Source: Blastocatellia bacterium | Lineage (GTDB): Bacteria > Acidobacteriota > Blastocatellia > UBA7656 > JADIYM01 | NCBI GenBank assembly: GCA_016705245.1 | Contig: JADIYM010000001.1 | Location: forward strand, 248,001 to 312,000 | Direction of reading: 5' to 3' | Length of the DNA stretch: 64,000 nt | Part shown: positions 27,959 to 36,743 of the stretch, piece by piece | How positions within the stretch are numbered: position 1 is the first letter of the stretch | Layout: each line of letters begins with the position of its first letter | Made by a program: the position numbers and the translations under genes | Notes under the pieces: generated by a model | Database searches by the model: none | Seen by the model: only the letters and a program-made list of their open reading frames with translations | Told to the model about the DNA's origin: nothing

Positions 27959-28792
27959 ATGAACTCGTACGACAGTCGTTGTTTCGCGATTGCAGCGGTA
28001 CTCGCCGTCTGCTTACAGGCAACTACTACGAATGCGCAGATGGGAGCGCAGCGCAAATTGGAGGCGCGCCAACTCGTTCACCTGACGACGTCGGTGATCT
28101 GCGAGCAGTATTGTCGGACATCCGATCCTGATATCGACGTACTGCTTCTCGAACTTCAACTCCGGTTTACTGCGGTCGGAACGACGCCAGTCATTCTCCT
28201 TCGCAAGAGCACGATCGTTCCGTGCATCATGATCGCCAGAGCTGCGAACGATCTTGACGAACGGAAGTTCGAAGCACATTGGTGTTCCGACGTCGTGATT
28301 ACACGGGATGGTGCCTTGCCCATGGGCCCGGAACCGGATGCGAGTTTCATCGTCATTCCGCCAGGGGGCCACTACGACACGACCGCGGAGATCTCAGTGC
28401 TTGTTTCGCAGAGTGTACCGCTCACGGAGTCACCGAGGGCTCTCGGGCCGTCGGAACACGTTGGGTCGTTCTCCATCACGATTGATGTCGAAGCGGCCCC
28501 GCCTCCCGCATCAAGCGATTCCGTTTTCGTCGGCCGCCCTGCTCAACCAGAACGAATTGAGCCGCCAGATGCTGTGCAGGACCAGATTCAAAAGGGAACG
28601 GCGGTCGCGACGGAGGTCACCCGAGGGGACCACTACCTCAGGGTACTTGTCTTGACCTGGGACGACCCAGGGAATCCTGCGAAGTTTCGAGAAGCGTGGA
28701 AGACCACCGGCGATCTTTGGCCGTATGGCCTCGACTCGCAGCCTATGCGATTCAATGTCGCGGGTGCTGGGAGGTCTCACGACTGCCCGTAG
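27959..28792 (+). CDS. Secreted protein of unknown function
   Basis: A clear signal peptide (FAIAAVLAVCLQATTTNA, cleavage before Q) begins a 277-residue protein. The mature part is beta-rich with two closely spaced Cys near its start (VICEQYC). A Pro/Ser linker (AAPPPASSD) precedes the last 85 residues. No known domain is recognised. Codon use looks less GC-biased than its neighbours, which could mean a foreign origin. The gene lies between repeat I1 and a decayed SulP gene. Confidence 0.6.
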   Translation: MNSYDSRCFAIAAVLAVCLQATTTNAQMGAQRKLEARQLVHLTTSVICEQYCRTSDPDIDVLLLELQLRFTAVGTTPVILLRKSTIVPCIMIARAANDLDERKFEAHWCSDVVITRDGALPMGPEPDASFIVIPPGGHYDTTAEISVLVSQSVPLTESPRALGPSEHVGSFSITIDVEAAPPPASSDSVFVGRPAQPERIEPPDAVQDQIQKGTAVATEVTRGDHYLRVLVLTWDDPGNPAKFREAWKTTGDLWPYGLDSQPMRFNVAGAGRSHDCP

Positions 28793-28866
28793 GCCGTGAG
28801 GGCATCGAAGGGAACCGTCGCCGATCGCGCCAGACTGAGGGTGGGTCAGATTGACGGACTTGCGAC

Positions 28867-28888
28867 CGATGCCGCCTTAGGCGGCATC
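28867..28888. repeat. Short perfect hairpin next to the SulP remnant
   Basis: gatgccgcc-ttag-ggcggcatc is a perfect palindrome at the point where SulP homology on the minus strand stops. It may mark the breakpoint of the truncation or be a terminator stem; no U-tract follows. Confidence 0.5.
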
Positions 28889-28934
28889 GCGGAGGGGCCT
28901 CGCCGCTACAGTTTGATGGAGCGTCGATCGCAAG

Positions 28935-29242
28935 GCGATGAACGTCGCCGTGGCGAGGCCTTCGTAGCCGAACTGCCGGACGATGCCGAAGACGACGACG
29001 TTCAACGCGCCCGTCGGTCCGCTCACCTGCGTACGGCCGCCGCCGAGCTCGGCGATGACGAATCCGGCAATGATCGCCGTTTAGAGCCCCTGCTCGGGCT
29101 TGACGCCAGATGCGAAGGCGATGGCGAGCGGCAGCGAAACCAGCCCGACAATGGCACCGGCGACGCCGTCCTTCGCGAAGAGACGGCGTGAATACCCGGC
29201 AAGAAGTACGTGAAGCAGCTTCGGCTCAAAGTCTCGCGACAT
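28935..29242 (-). pseudogene. SulP-family anion transporter, N-terminal remnant
   Basis: From an ATG at 29242 the minus strand encodes a SulP start with the hallmark segments AGAIVGLVSLPLAIAFA, then GVKPEQGL, a TAA stop (29081-29083) where the family has Tyr, then TAIIAGFVIAELGG and QVSGPTGALNVVV. Homology ends near 28935 at about residue 100 of a normally 500-residue transporter. Both an internal stop and a large 3' truncation are present, so this is a true pseudogene. The functional gene would have moved sulfate, bicarbonate or a related anion. Confidence 0.8.
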
Positions 29243-29277
29243 AAGCGATTGGGCCTACGCCGCAAGCACAGGATGAG

Positions 29278-29337
29278 TCCACAGATCTTCACAGATCTGC
29301 ACCGATCTGATCGGTGATCATCTGTGGAGATCTGTTG
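29278..29337. repeat. Repeat I2 (cacagat family)
   Basis: tccacagatcttcacagatc and gatcatctgtggagatctgt form an imperfect hairpin around accgatctgatcggt. It lies in the leader region of the MBL-fold gene, 60 bp upstream of its ATG. Confidence 0.6.
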
Positions 29338-29399
29338 CCCGTCATATACAGCCGAGGTCGGCACCGACTGAACCTGCGACCTCGCACAAGGAGAGACCA

Positions 29400-30473
29400 A
29401 TGTTTCGATTCGTGTTCTGCGTTGTGATCGTCGCCGCCTTTTGCCTGCCCGCATCCGCTGCAACGCCGCCGCGGATGGAGACCCGCTGGCCCGGCGTCCA
29501 CGTCGTCTGGTACGACGACTTGAATCTCAAGTCCGTCGTCGCCGAGTTCGACACGTTTCTCGCCGTCGTCGAAGTTCCGCACGACGACGCAACAGCGCGA
29601 GCACTTCTCGCCTTCCTGCGCGAGAAGTTCCCCGCGAAACCCGTCCGCTTCGCGTTCCACACGCACCACCACGATCACTCGATCGGCGCGCTCGATCCGC
29701 TTGCCGCCGCCGGCGCGACCGTCGTGACGACCGCGTGGAATCTCGACCAGATTCGCGGTCTCGCCGGCAATCCCGCGGGCGCCGACGCCAACGTGCTGAA
29801 GATCGGCGGTGAGCTCGAGATCTCTGACGGAACGAACACGCTCAGAGCGCACGTCCTCAAGAAGGACCGCTACGAGATCCCGACCGAAGAGTACATCGTG
29901 GTCGAGCTCCCCGGGCCGAAGGCGCTCGTCAGCGGCTGTCTCTTCAACAAGCCGCTCACGTACTTCGAGGTCGTGAACACGCGCAAGACGTCGCTCGCCG
30001 CGTTCCTCGCGGACCGACGGATGGACACGGCGTGGCTCGTGCCGACGAACTCGGCCCGCGGCTCCGGCTTCGAGGACGTCTGCTCTCGCGAGATGCTCAC
30101 CGAGACGCTCGCGAAGGGCCTGAAGCCTGCCGAAGTCGCCGACCGGTTCGCCGCGCGTTCGGTTGCAGAATTGCGCGCCGACATACCGGCGCTCGCCGCC
30201 GAGTTCGGAAAGAAGACGCCGCGCTCCTATGACCTGCTCGTGTGCGGCAACTTAATGCGCATGAAGCGCAAGGACGTCGCGCGTTCGGTCGTGATGTTCG
30301 AAATCGCTACGCAACTGTTTCCGAAGGACATGGACGCGTGGTACTGGCTCGGTGAGGGACGGGCGGAGGCCGGAGATCACGCGGGAGCACGCGTTGCGTG
30401 GGCCGAGGCGCTCAAGTTCGCGACCACCGACGACGACCGCAGCGAGATCCGGGCGAAACTGGGCCACAAATGA
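29400..30473 (+). CDS. Secreted metallo-beta-lactamase-fold hydrolase
   Basis: A signal peptide (FCVVIVAAFCLPASA) is followed by an MBL fold with the metal motif HTHHHDHSIG (about residue 88). Later ligands expected from the family are harder to place: the region around ALVSGCLF may supply one, and the usual downstream His is not obvious. The C-terminal 60 residues are TPR-like. The substrate is unknown; related periplasmic proteins include quorum-quenching and cyclase-like enzymes. The start is supported by caaggagagacca just upstream. Confidence 0.75.
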   Translation: MFRFVFCVVIVAAFCLPASAATPPRMETRWPGVHVVWYDDLNLKSVVAEFDTFLAVVEVPHDDATARALLAFLREKFPAKPVRFAFHTHHHDHSIGALDPLAAAGATVVTTAWNLDQIRGLAGNPAGADANVLKIGGELEISDGTNTLRAHVLKKDRYEIPTEEYIVVELPGPKALVSGCLFNKPLTYFEVVNTRKTSLAAFLADRRMDTAWLVPTNSARGSGFEDVCSREMLTETLAKGLKPAEVADRFAARSVAELRADIPALAAEFGKKTPRSYDLLVCGNLMRMKRKDVARSVVMFEIATQLFPKDMDAWYWLGEGRAEAGDHAGARVAWAEALKFATTDDDRSEIRAKLGHK

Positions 30474-30476
30474 TCG

Positions 30477-31289
30477 ATGAGGGTGGTCCCCGCTTTTCGA
30501 GCCGCGAGCGGTAGCGAGCGTCCCACGGACGGTCGATCGGTTCCGACCCCTTCCGTCCTTTCGCAGCGACGAATCTGCGATTTCAGGCACTGTCCGTGGG
30601 ACGCTCGCTACCGCTCGCGGCTCGAGGAACTGACCCGGTCGTTCGCTTATGCGTCAGGACCGGCATACGGCGTCCTGCTCGACGAGATGGTGCCGGAATG
30701 GCGCAACCAGCTCGCCGAAGTCCGCGATCTTGGCGCGATCCTTGGCCGGTCGATCCAGTCCCGACAGAAGCTGCCGACCCGCGCGGCCATCGATCGAAGG
30801 GCACGGCCATACGGCGGCGCGGAACTGCTCGCCTCGGAACACGAGCGGGAATCGACACGACAGAAGCGAATGGCCGCCGATCGAGCACGCTTTGTCGACG
30901 GCGCCGTGCTCAAGCTGCCGTTGCGTTCGCCCAACGTCTCGTTCGATCCGAACACGCTTGCTCCGCTCGAGCCTTTCGGCACCGTCTACAAGTCGGCGAG
31001 GGTTTCGGACGCGTGGGGGACGCTCGATGTCTCGCGCGGCGCCCTGCTCGCAACAGACTGGTCATCGGTGACCGTAGCCCTGGCACCCGATCGTGGGATC
31101 GCCTCCCTCGTTGGTCCGCTCATTGTGGGCGACGGCTGGAAACTCGAGCTCGCACCGGGTTGGAAGCTCGTGCCGGCCGGAAGACCCGGGCTATTTGTCG
31201 CCGTCAATCACGGCCCGGCAACGTCCATCCCGCCGAGGCTCCACGCATCAGTACCGGGCGCGGTAGCGCTCGGGTCAGCCTCTCCATGA
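30477..31289 (+). pseudogene. Truncated gene fragment fused between repeats D2 and E1
   Basis: Codons from about 30627 to 31240 encode coherent protein (LTRSFAYASGPAYGVLLDEM ... WGTLDVSRGALLATDWSSV ... GPGWxLELxPGWKL-type beta segment). This looks like the C-terminal half of a larger acidobacterial protein I cannot name. Its 5' end is joined directly to repeat D2, and the ATG at 30477 reads through the repeat. Its 3' end runs into repeat E1, which supplies the last residues (HASVPGAVALGSASP). Whether the chimeric frame is translated is unknown; I treat it as a remnant. Confidence 0.55.
30497..30626. repeat. Palindromic repeat D2, long loop
   Basis: Arms tcgagccgcgagcggtagcg and cgctaccgctcgcggctcga plus the inner gtcccacggac/gtccgtgggac are complementary, with about 60 nt between. 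It lies immediately after the MBL-fold gene stop and abuts the truncated gene. Confidence 0.8.
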
Positions 31290-31360
31290 GCCCGCGCCTG
31301 GTGTCGTCACGCGCGCTCGGGATCGACCCGAGCGCTACCGCGCCCGGTACTGATGCGTGA
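31243..31360. repeat. Palindromic repeat E1
   Basis: Outer arms cgcatcagtaccgggcgcgg and complement, inner arms gcgctcgggtc. The whole ~115-bp element, including most of the loop, is an inverted near-copy of E2 at 33372-33493. The right flank carries the E-family tail (gtcatggttcaagtgacaa). Confidence 0.85.
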
Positions 31361-31429
31361 GGCGTGCAACGTCAGAGTCGTCATGGTTCAAGTGACAAGT
31401 ACGTGAGCGTCTCGGTAATGCACCGCCTT

Positions 31430-31462
31430 GGCCTGATCCGCGTCAATCCGTGTCATTTGTGG
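31430..31462. repeat. Family J tract at the 3' end of the serine hydrolase gene
   Basis: gatccgcgtcaatccgtgtc followed by atttgtgg overlaps the last codons; on the minus strand the gene ends CACAAATGA in this tract. It resembles 661-706 and 36708-36748. Confidence 0.45.
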
Positions 31463-33198
31463 GCCGCTCGAGTGAACTCGATGTTTCGCATGCGACCGGC
31501 TCCAGCGCGGAATCCCTTCACCGACCCGTCTGCCGCCCGCTCAAAGCGCACCGACACCGGGCCGGAGAACCAGTCGCCCGACACGTGCGTCAGCGGCGCG
31601 GCGCCGGGTTGCAGCGGCAGCGACATTGCTAGTCGGTCACCTTCGACAGAGATCCGCAAGCGAGCGCCGATTTCGTCGCTGTCGTACTCCCCCGCAAAGT
31701 CCGTCAGTTTGTCCTTTCCCAGCGGCGTCGTATCAACAGCTTCGAAGACGGATGGCTCGCCACCGTCGACCGTAATCGTGAAGCGCTTGGGCCTCCCGTT
31801 CTCGGCTGGCGCGAAGACGAGCTCGATGACCTGTGGGATTCCGACGAGGCGCAGGGACCGCTCACCCGTCGCGACCAGCGGAGTCGAGGCGCCGGGACCG
31901 TCGATGATTCCGCGGATGTACTTCGCCTTGCCGTCCGTGACGGCGACCCGGCGCAACCGGTCTGACTTCGCCTCCCAGTAGAGTCCCTCGACGAGCTTCG
32001 TCTGGACATCGGTTAGCTTCTCGGAACCTGCAGTTGTCGCCGGATTCGACGCGGCCGCAGCTGGCAGCGGCTTCAGCTCCTTTTCAAGGACGATGTCTGC
32101 AACGGCATTCGCCAACGCGCTCGGATTCGAGTCGCCGAGATTCGCGAGGACGATCACGGTCGTGCGCTGATCCGGAAAGCGCAGCATTTCCGCGCGGTAG
32201 CCCGCCCAGGCGCCTCCGTGCCGGATCGTGCGCACGCCGAGGTACATCGGCACGGTCAGGCCGGATGCGTACTCGAGCGTCGTTCCGTTGTTGAGCCGCC
32301 CCGGAACGAGCATGCCGTCGATGAGCGCCTTACCACCCGCGAGCGGCGAGTCGTAGAAGACGCGGTCCCACTTCGCAAGGTCCTCGACGGTCGTGTAGAC
32401 GCCGCCGTCCCCGACGACGTGAAACAGCGAGATGTCCATCGCGTAGCCGCCGGGTTCCTTGCGCGAATATCCGAGCGCCCGGTTCTTCACCACCTCGAGC
32501 GGATCGTCGTGGAAGTGTGTGCTCTTCATCCCGAGCGGCTCGAAGATGTGCTTCGCGGCGTACTGCCGCATCGTCACGCCGGCGGCGCGCTGGACGATCG
32601 CCGAGAGAAGGAAGTAACCGGAGTTGCTGTACAGGTGCTCGTCACCCGGCACGAAGTTGAGCTCGCGTTGCTTCGCGATGAGCGCGATGACCTCGGCGTC
32701 GCTGTAGTCGTTCATCACGTTGCGGCCGCCGAGCTGCATCAGGCCGAGGTAGTCCCGAATGCCGCTCGTGTGGTGGAGCAGGTGCCGGATCGTGATCGGC
32801 TTGCCGTAGTCACGCATCTCGGGCAGCCACTTCCGAACGTCGTCGTCGAGCGTGAGCTTCCCGTCTCGGGCGAGCATGTGGATGCACGCCGCGGCGAACT
32901 GCTTCGAGGTCGAGCCGATGTCGAAAACCGTCTGTGGCGTGATCGGGTTCGCGTGCTCGAGGCTCGCCATGCCGTAGCCGCGGGCATAGGCGATCTGGCC
33001 ATCGCGTACGATCGCCACGGCGCACCCCGGCGAGTCGGCCTTGTCGAACTCGGCAAACACCTTGTCGACGCGAGCCCGGGTTTCGTCAGTGAGCTCGCCG
33101 GCAGCGGGGGAACCAGCCGCGGATTGCGCCCGCACCGCCCCCGAACCCATCACCACGATCAACGCCGCACAAACCGCAAGGACTCGTCGTTCCAGCAT
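31453..33198 (-). CDS. Class C beta-lactamase-family serine hydrolase (secreted)
   Basis: The signal peptide (LAVCAALIVVMGSGAVRAQ) is followed by a beta-lactamase/D-alanyl-D-alanine-peptidase-like domain with the SxxK motif in DIGSTSKQFAA, the YxN motif in LYSNSGYF and the HGG triad in TIRHGGAWAGY. A C-terminal lipocalin-like beta domain (about residues 390-581) ends the protein, as in many esterase/peptidase members. The role is probably peptide or ester hydrolysis in the periplasm; antibiotic resistance is not implied. ggagggcgg before ATG 33198 supports the start. The TGA lies at the edge of a cacggattgacgcggat tract. The gene is bracketed by inverted repeats E1 and E2. Confidence 0.88.
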   Translation of the reverse strand: MLERRVLAVCAALIVVMGSGAVRAQSAAGSPAAGELTDETRARVDKVFAEFDKADSPGCAVAIVRDGQIAYARGYGMASLEHANPITPQTVFDIGSTSKQFAAACIHMLARDGKLTLDDDVRKWLPEMRDYGKPITIRHLLHHTSGIRDYLGLMQLGGRNVMNDYSDAEVIALIAKQRELNFVPGDEHLYSNSGYFLLSAIVQRAAGVTMRQYAAKHIFEPLGMKSTHFHDDPLEVVKNRALGYSRKEPGGYAMDISLFHVVGDGGVYTTVEDLAKWDRVFYDSPLAGGKALIDGMLVPGRLNNGTTLEYASGLTVPMYLGVRTIRHGGAWAGYRAEMLRFPDQRTTVIVLANLGDSNPSALANAVADIVLEKELKPLPAAAASNPATTAGSEKLTDVQTKLVEGLYWEAKSDRLRRVAVTDGKAKYIRGIIDGPGASTPLVATGERSLRLVGIPQVIELVFAPAENGRPKRFTITVDGGEPSVFEAVDTTPLGKDKLTDFAGEYDSDEIGARLRISVEGDRLAMSLPLQPGAAPLTHVSGDWFSGPVSVRFERAADGSVKGFRAGAGRMRNIEFTRAAHK

Positions 33199-33371
33199 GC
33201 TTCCGCCCTCCGTCAATCCGGGTTCTCGATCGCGAGGATCGATCTGGATACGGCCTCCGGACGAATGAGTTCAGACATCGTTCGGAACGGGGCTGCAATA
33301 GGATCCACAGATCAACTTACAGAGTCGTTCATGGACGTGTCACATAATTGATGACGAGGCTTGCATCGCGC

Positions 33372-33493
33372 GCCTCACGCATCAGTACCGGGCGCGGTAG
33401 CGCTCGGGTCGATCCCGAGCGCGCGTGACGACACGTGGCCCGGGCTAACGGAGAGGCTGACCCGAGCGCTGCCGCGCCCGGTACTGATGCGTG
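33372..33493. repeat. Palindromic repeat E2, inverted near-copy of E1
   Basis: Read on the minus strand it matches E1 through arms and loop (shared loop words gtcagcctctcc and gtgtcgtcacgcgcgctcgg) with only a few differences. The distance from E1 is about 2 kb and only the serine hydrolase gene lies between. The 380-bp gap 33199-33580 holds nothing else recognised. Confidence 0.85.
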
Positions 33494-33580
33494 GACCGCC
33501 CGTCCTTGAGTGTGGTCGTGACACACCAGTGATCGTCTCGATAATTCGGCCGCGGGCCGTCGGTTCGGAACGGAGCTCGT

Positions 33581-35003
33581 TCACTTCTGACGCGCGCTGA
33601 CGGGCACTCTAGGCTCGTCGACCACCACAATCGGCTCAACTCTGAGACGCTCTTCGAGATAGCTCCCAAGGCGCTCCCTGAGTCTCGTTCGCTGGGCGCC
33701 CGAGATCCCGCGACCGAACGACACGAAGACGACGCGAGCCGGGACGATTTTGCCCTCATCCACCGGGCTGGAGAGGTCGCTCACGCTCGGGGCATAGAGC
33801 ACGCGTTCCACTTCAGGAAACGCGGCCGCGATTTCACCTCGGAGCGCTTCGAGTTCTTCCGGATCGCCGCCAATGCTTTTGAGCGCCTCTCGTGCGCTCA
33901 GGGCCTCGGCTTCGCGCGCGGCTTGATCGTCCTTCTGCGTCTGCGCCATCGCTGAGCCGTCGCTCCAGATCGCTCTGAACCTCGCCTAGCATCGCCCGCC
34001 GGGCCGTCTGCGACATGCCGGCATCGATCATCCGAAGCTCGAAGCCATCCAGCCCGTACTCGGCGAGCTTCTGTCGAAGCTCACCTAGACGACCCGGTTC
34101 GACCGATTCCCCAGCAACGTAGACCTGGAGCTGCACTGGCGTCTGATCGGACCGCACTGTCCACCGAAGCGTCGTTCTAACGTCGTCATCAACCTCCGCC
34201 CGAACGAATTGCTGAATGTTGCGGTCGATTCTCTGCCGCTCGACGACTCTAACCAGCAGTACCACGCTGGGAATGGTCACGGCGATGACAAACGCCAGAA
34301 CGAACACCCGCACGCGTGTGGTCGTTCGGGCGTCGACTTCCTCGTGACGCGGGAATCGAAGAAGCCGAACGACGATGGTCGTGGCGACGCTGATGAAGAC
34401 GGCATTGAGAAAGAACAGGTAGAACGCACCGAAGAAGGCCGACGGCTCGGCCTTCGCCAGGCCGTAACCCGCGGTGCAGAGTGGCGGCATGAGCGCCGTG
34501 GCAATCGCAACCCCGGGAATTGCGTTGGTCTTCTCGAGTCGCGACATTGCGACGATGCCGGCAATACCGCCGAACAGCGCAATGCCGACATCGAGCAGCG
34601 TCGGTACCGTTCGAGCGGCAAGCTCGTCGGTCAGGAGTCCCAGAGGCGAAATCCAGAAGTAACTCGTGCTCACGATCAGACTGAGTCAGACGGCAACTGC
34701 AAGACTGCGCAGCGCGGCACCCAGGAGTTTCCAATCCCACACGCCGACCGAGAGTCCCACTGCAAGAATCGGCGACATGAGGGGCGAGACCAGCATGGCG
34801 CCGATGATGACGGCGGTCGAATTCGTGTCCAGTCCAATCGAGGCGAGCGCCGACGACGCCAGCAGAAGCCACAGATTCGTCCCGCGGAGCCGGACGCCCG
34901 CACGAATGTATTCGATCGTGCCGTCGACGTCGGTGCCCTTGCGCAATGCAAAGGACCGCAACAGGGCGATCTTCAATCTCGAGAGGCTCTTACTCCAACT
35001 CAT
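33581..35003 (-). pseudogene. DUF389 (TIGR00341-like) membrane protein, interrupted
   Basis: The reading starts at 35003 with the DUF389 pattern NSTAVIIGAMLVSPLMSPILAVG, then meets a TGA at 34686-34688 (AVAV-stop-LSLIVSTSYFW). It continues in the same frame with membrane helices (GIALFGGIAGIVAMSRLEKTNAIPGVAIATALMPPL is the family core). Near 33950 the frame shifts by one to the segment beginning MAQTQKDDQ, whose sequence (ALSAREALKSIGGDPEELEAL) continues the C-terminal domain. The function of DUF389 proteins is unknown. Two independent lesions suggest a pseudogene, unless both are errors. Confidence 0.75.
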
Positions 35004-35165
35004 TCGGTTAGATCATTCTGCGGAGCTCGCTTGTCTGCCACGGTCCCGCGGTTGTCGAGAATACAGCGGAGTGCAGCTTCTGGTAATGCCGCCCAATGTC
35101 GTCGGCTTCGATTACAGAGACGATCATGGGTTTGTCATGAACGTGCCTCAAGGACGCGCGCTTTT

Positions 35166-35287
35166 CGCATCAATACCGTGCGCGGTAGCGCACGGGTCAG
35201 ACCCCTGGATGGCCCGTCGTATGCCGGTCGCATGAATTCGGGGTCGACCGGTGCGCTACCGCGCACGGTACTGATGCGTTAGGCGTG
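35166..35287. repeat. Palindromic repeat E3
   Basis: Arms gcatcaataccgtgcgcggt and complement enclose about 50 nt. The left flank (35108-35145) is the E-family tail in reverse orientation. It occupies the 416-bp gap 35004-35419 between the DUF389 remnant and a lipoprotein gene; the remaining 130 bp show nothing recognisable. Confidence 0.8.
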
Positions 35288-35419
35288 CGAGTGTTGCGGG
35301 AGGGAGCCTCCAACAAGCGCCTTCGGCGCATTTCGGTACTAAACTCCTTGCGGCCCGGTCGATGACCCAGCCGACTAGCGGCGCAGTGCCGCGGCGCGTG
35401 CGTTGACACACGCCACCTC

Positions 35420-35932
35420 TCAACCGCAAGGCACTCGCATTTCTCCCCACGCGGCCGAGAACGTGCCGCGCTCGCGCCGACCGCCCTTCAACACGATGTC
35501 GAACGTGCCGGTTGCGGGCTTACCGTCGGTGAAGCGGTCGAACCGCACCATCCCGGATTCGACGGGCTCGTAGTTTTCGCCGTTCCTGCAGTGGCCCGCA
35601 GCGCCGACGCGTCCTGTGTTGTCCGGAAACCTGAACGTCCCGCCTGAAGCCTCTTCGCGCGACTGCCAGATGGAGACAACGATCCACGGTGCAACAGGAC
35701 CTTTTGCGGTCGGCTGCGACGGAGAGAGGCGAAGCTCGATGGCGGCTCCGTCCCACGGCGCGCATGAACCCTGAATGACAGCGTAGCGAGAATAAGTCGA
35801 GTTTCCGCGCTCGCCATTCACGACGATGCCAGGGGCGGCTGTCGGCGGGTCAGCCGACGGAGTGCGATCCGGCGCGCCTCCAGCAATGCAGCCGGCGATG
35901 CCGAAGAGAACGAGAAGCGGGATTGCTTTCAC
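35420..35932 (-). CDS. Small lipoprotein of unknown function
   Basis: A lipoprotein signal with the lipobox FGIAGC near residue 15 precedes a 155-residue mature domain, beta-rich with three further Cys including one next to the C-terminus. A Pro/Ala linker follows the lipid-anchor site. No family is recognised. The next gene upstream on this strand is a MaoC dehydratase, separated by 111 bp; a functional link is not evident. Confidence 0.6.
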   Translation of the reverse strand: MKAIPLLVLFGIAGCIAGGAPDRTPSADPPTAAPGIVVNGERGNSTYSRYAVIQGSCAPWDGAAIELRLSPSQPTAKGPVAPWIVVSIWQSREEASGGTFRFPDNTGRVGAAGHCRNGENYEPVESGMVRFDRFTDGKPATGTFDIVLKGGRRERGTFSAAWGEMRVPCG

Positions 35933-36043
35933 GGGAGAACCTCCAGGCGCGCGGTCTTCGGCCGGTGCCGTCCTCTCAGACGGTGGTTGCCCGGATTGGT
36001 TCCCGCGTCCTGCCCTGACCTCGCATTCGACCCGCCTGCGGTT

Positions 36044-36523
36044 CTACGCCGACTGCCGCGTCGGGACTATGACCCTTGCAGTGAATAGCTGCACGATGTC
36101 GTCGTTCTGGTTGCGGGTCTCGTTGCGGAGAAGGACGATGCCGCGGTCGGGACGCGAGCGCGACGGCCGGATCTCGACGATCTCGCTCTGGACGTGCAGG
36201 ACGTCGCCGGGACGAACGGGTCGAGGCCACGTGATCTCGCCGCCGGCTCCAGGAACGCCCCACCCGAGCGGCGGACCGCTCGTGACGAGAAGGTTCATCG
36301 TGATCGCCGCGGTGTGCCATCCGCTCGCGGCGAGCCCGCCGAAGAGGGACTTCTCGGCAGCCTCGTTGTCGAGGTGGAACGGCTGCGGATCGAACTGAAG
36401 GGCGAAGGCCTTGATCGAAGCTTCGTCGAGGGCGTACTCAGCGGTCGTGAACCGCTGACCGACCTCGAGGTCTTCGAGGTACAGGAGTTCCCTGTGTCCC
36501 GGCGCCTGGATTGGATCGGTCAT
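36044..36523 (-). CDS. MaoC-like (R)-hydratase/dehydratase
   Basis: The single-hot-dog protein (159 aa) has the MaoC active-site pair in FALQFDPQPFHLDNEAA (Asp and His) and the following GGLAASGWHTAAITM helix. Enzymes of this type hydrate enoyl-CoA or act on related CoA thioesters. ATG 36523 gives MTDPIQAPGHRELLYLEDLEVG, a standard N-terminus; the upstream codons come from repeat D3. No other fatty-acid gene is adjacent. Confidence 0.85.
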   Translation of the reverse strand: MTDPIQAPGHRELLYLEDLEVGQRFTTAEYALDEASIKAFALQFDPQPFHLDNEAAEKSLFGGLAASGWHTAAITMNLLVTSGPPLGWGVPGAGGEITWPRPVRPGDVLHVQSEIVEIRPSRSRPDRGIVLLRNETRNQNDDIVQLFTARVIVPTRQSA

Positions 36524-36548
36524 GATGAGCTTTCGTCCTCCAATGCGG

Positions 36549-36670
36549 GCCGCTCGCAACCGCTCGCGGTACTGATCTCGCCAAGAAACTCCCAGGGACG
36601 TGCCGGACGCGACCTGAGATGCACAGTCAGCTTACGTGGGATCAGTACCGCGAGCGGTAGCGAGCGGGTT
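36549..36670. repeat. Palindromic repeat D3
   Basis: The left arm cgctcgcaaccgctcgcggt followed by actgatc and the right arm gatcagtaccgcgagcggta are complementary, with about 60 nt between. It lies between the MaoC gene start and the sugar transferase stop. Just right of it, 36708-36748 resembles a family J tract. Confidence 0.8.
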
Positions 36671-36743
36671 GGCCTCGTACCCGATGCAAATCTCCTCTCT
36701 ACAGGTCGCTGAAGATCCGTGCCCATCTGCGAACATCCGCGGA

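Noticed and set aside
31243..33493. Composite transposon or insertion sequence around the serine hydrolase.
   Set aside because: No transposase is present and no target duplication was seen. Kept as a repeat-bracketed gene only.
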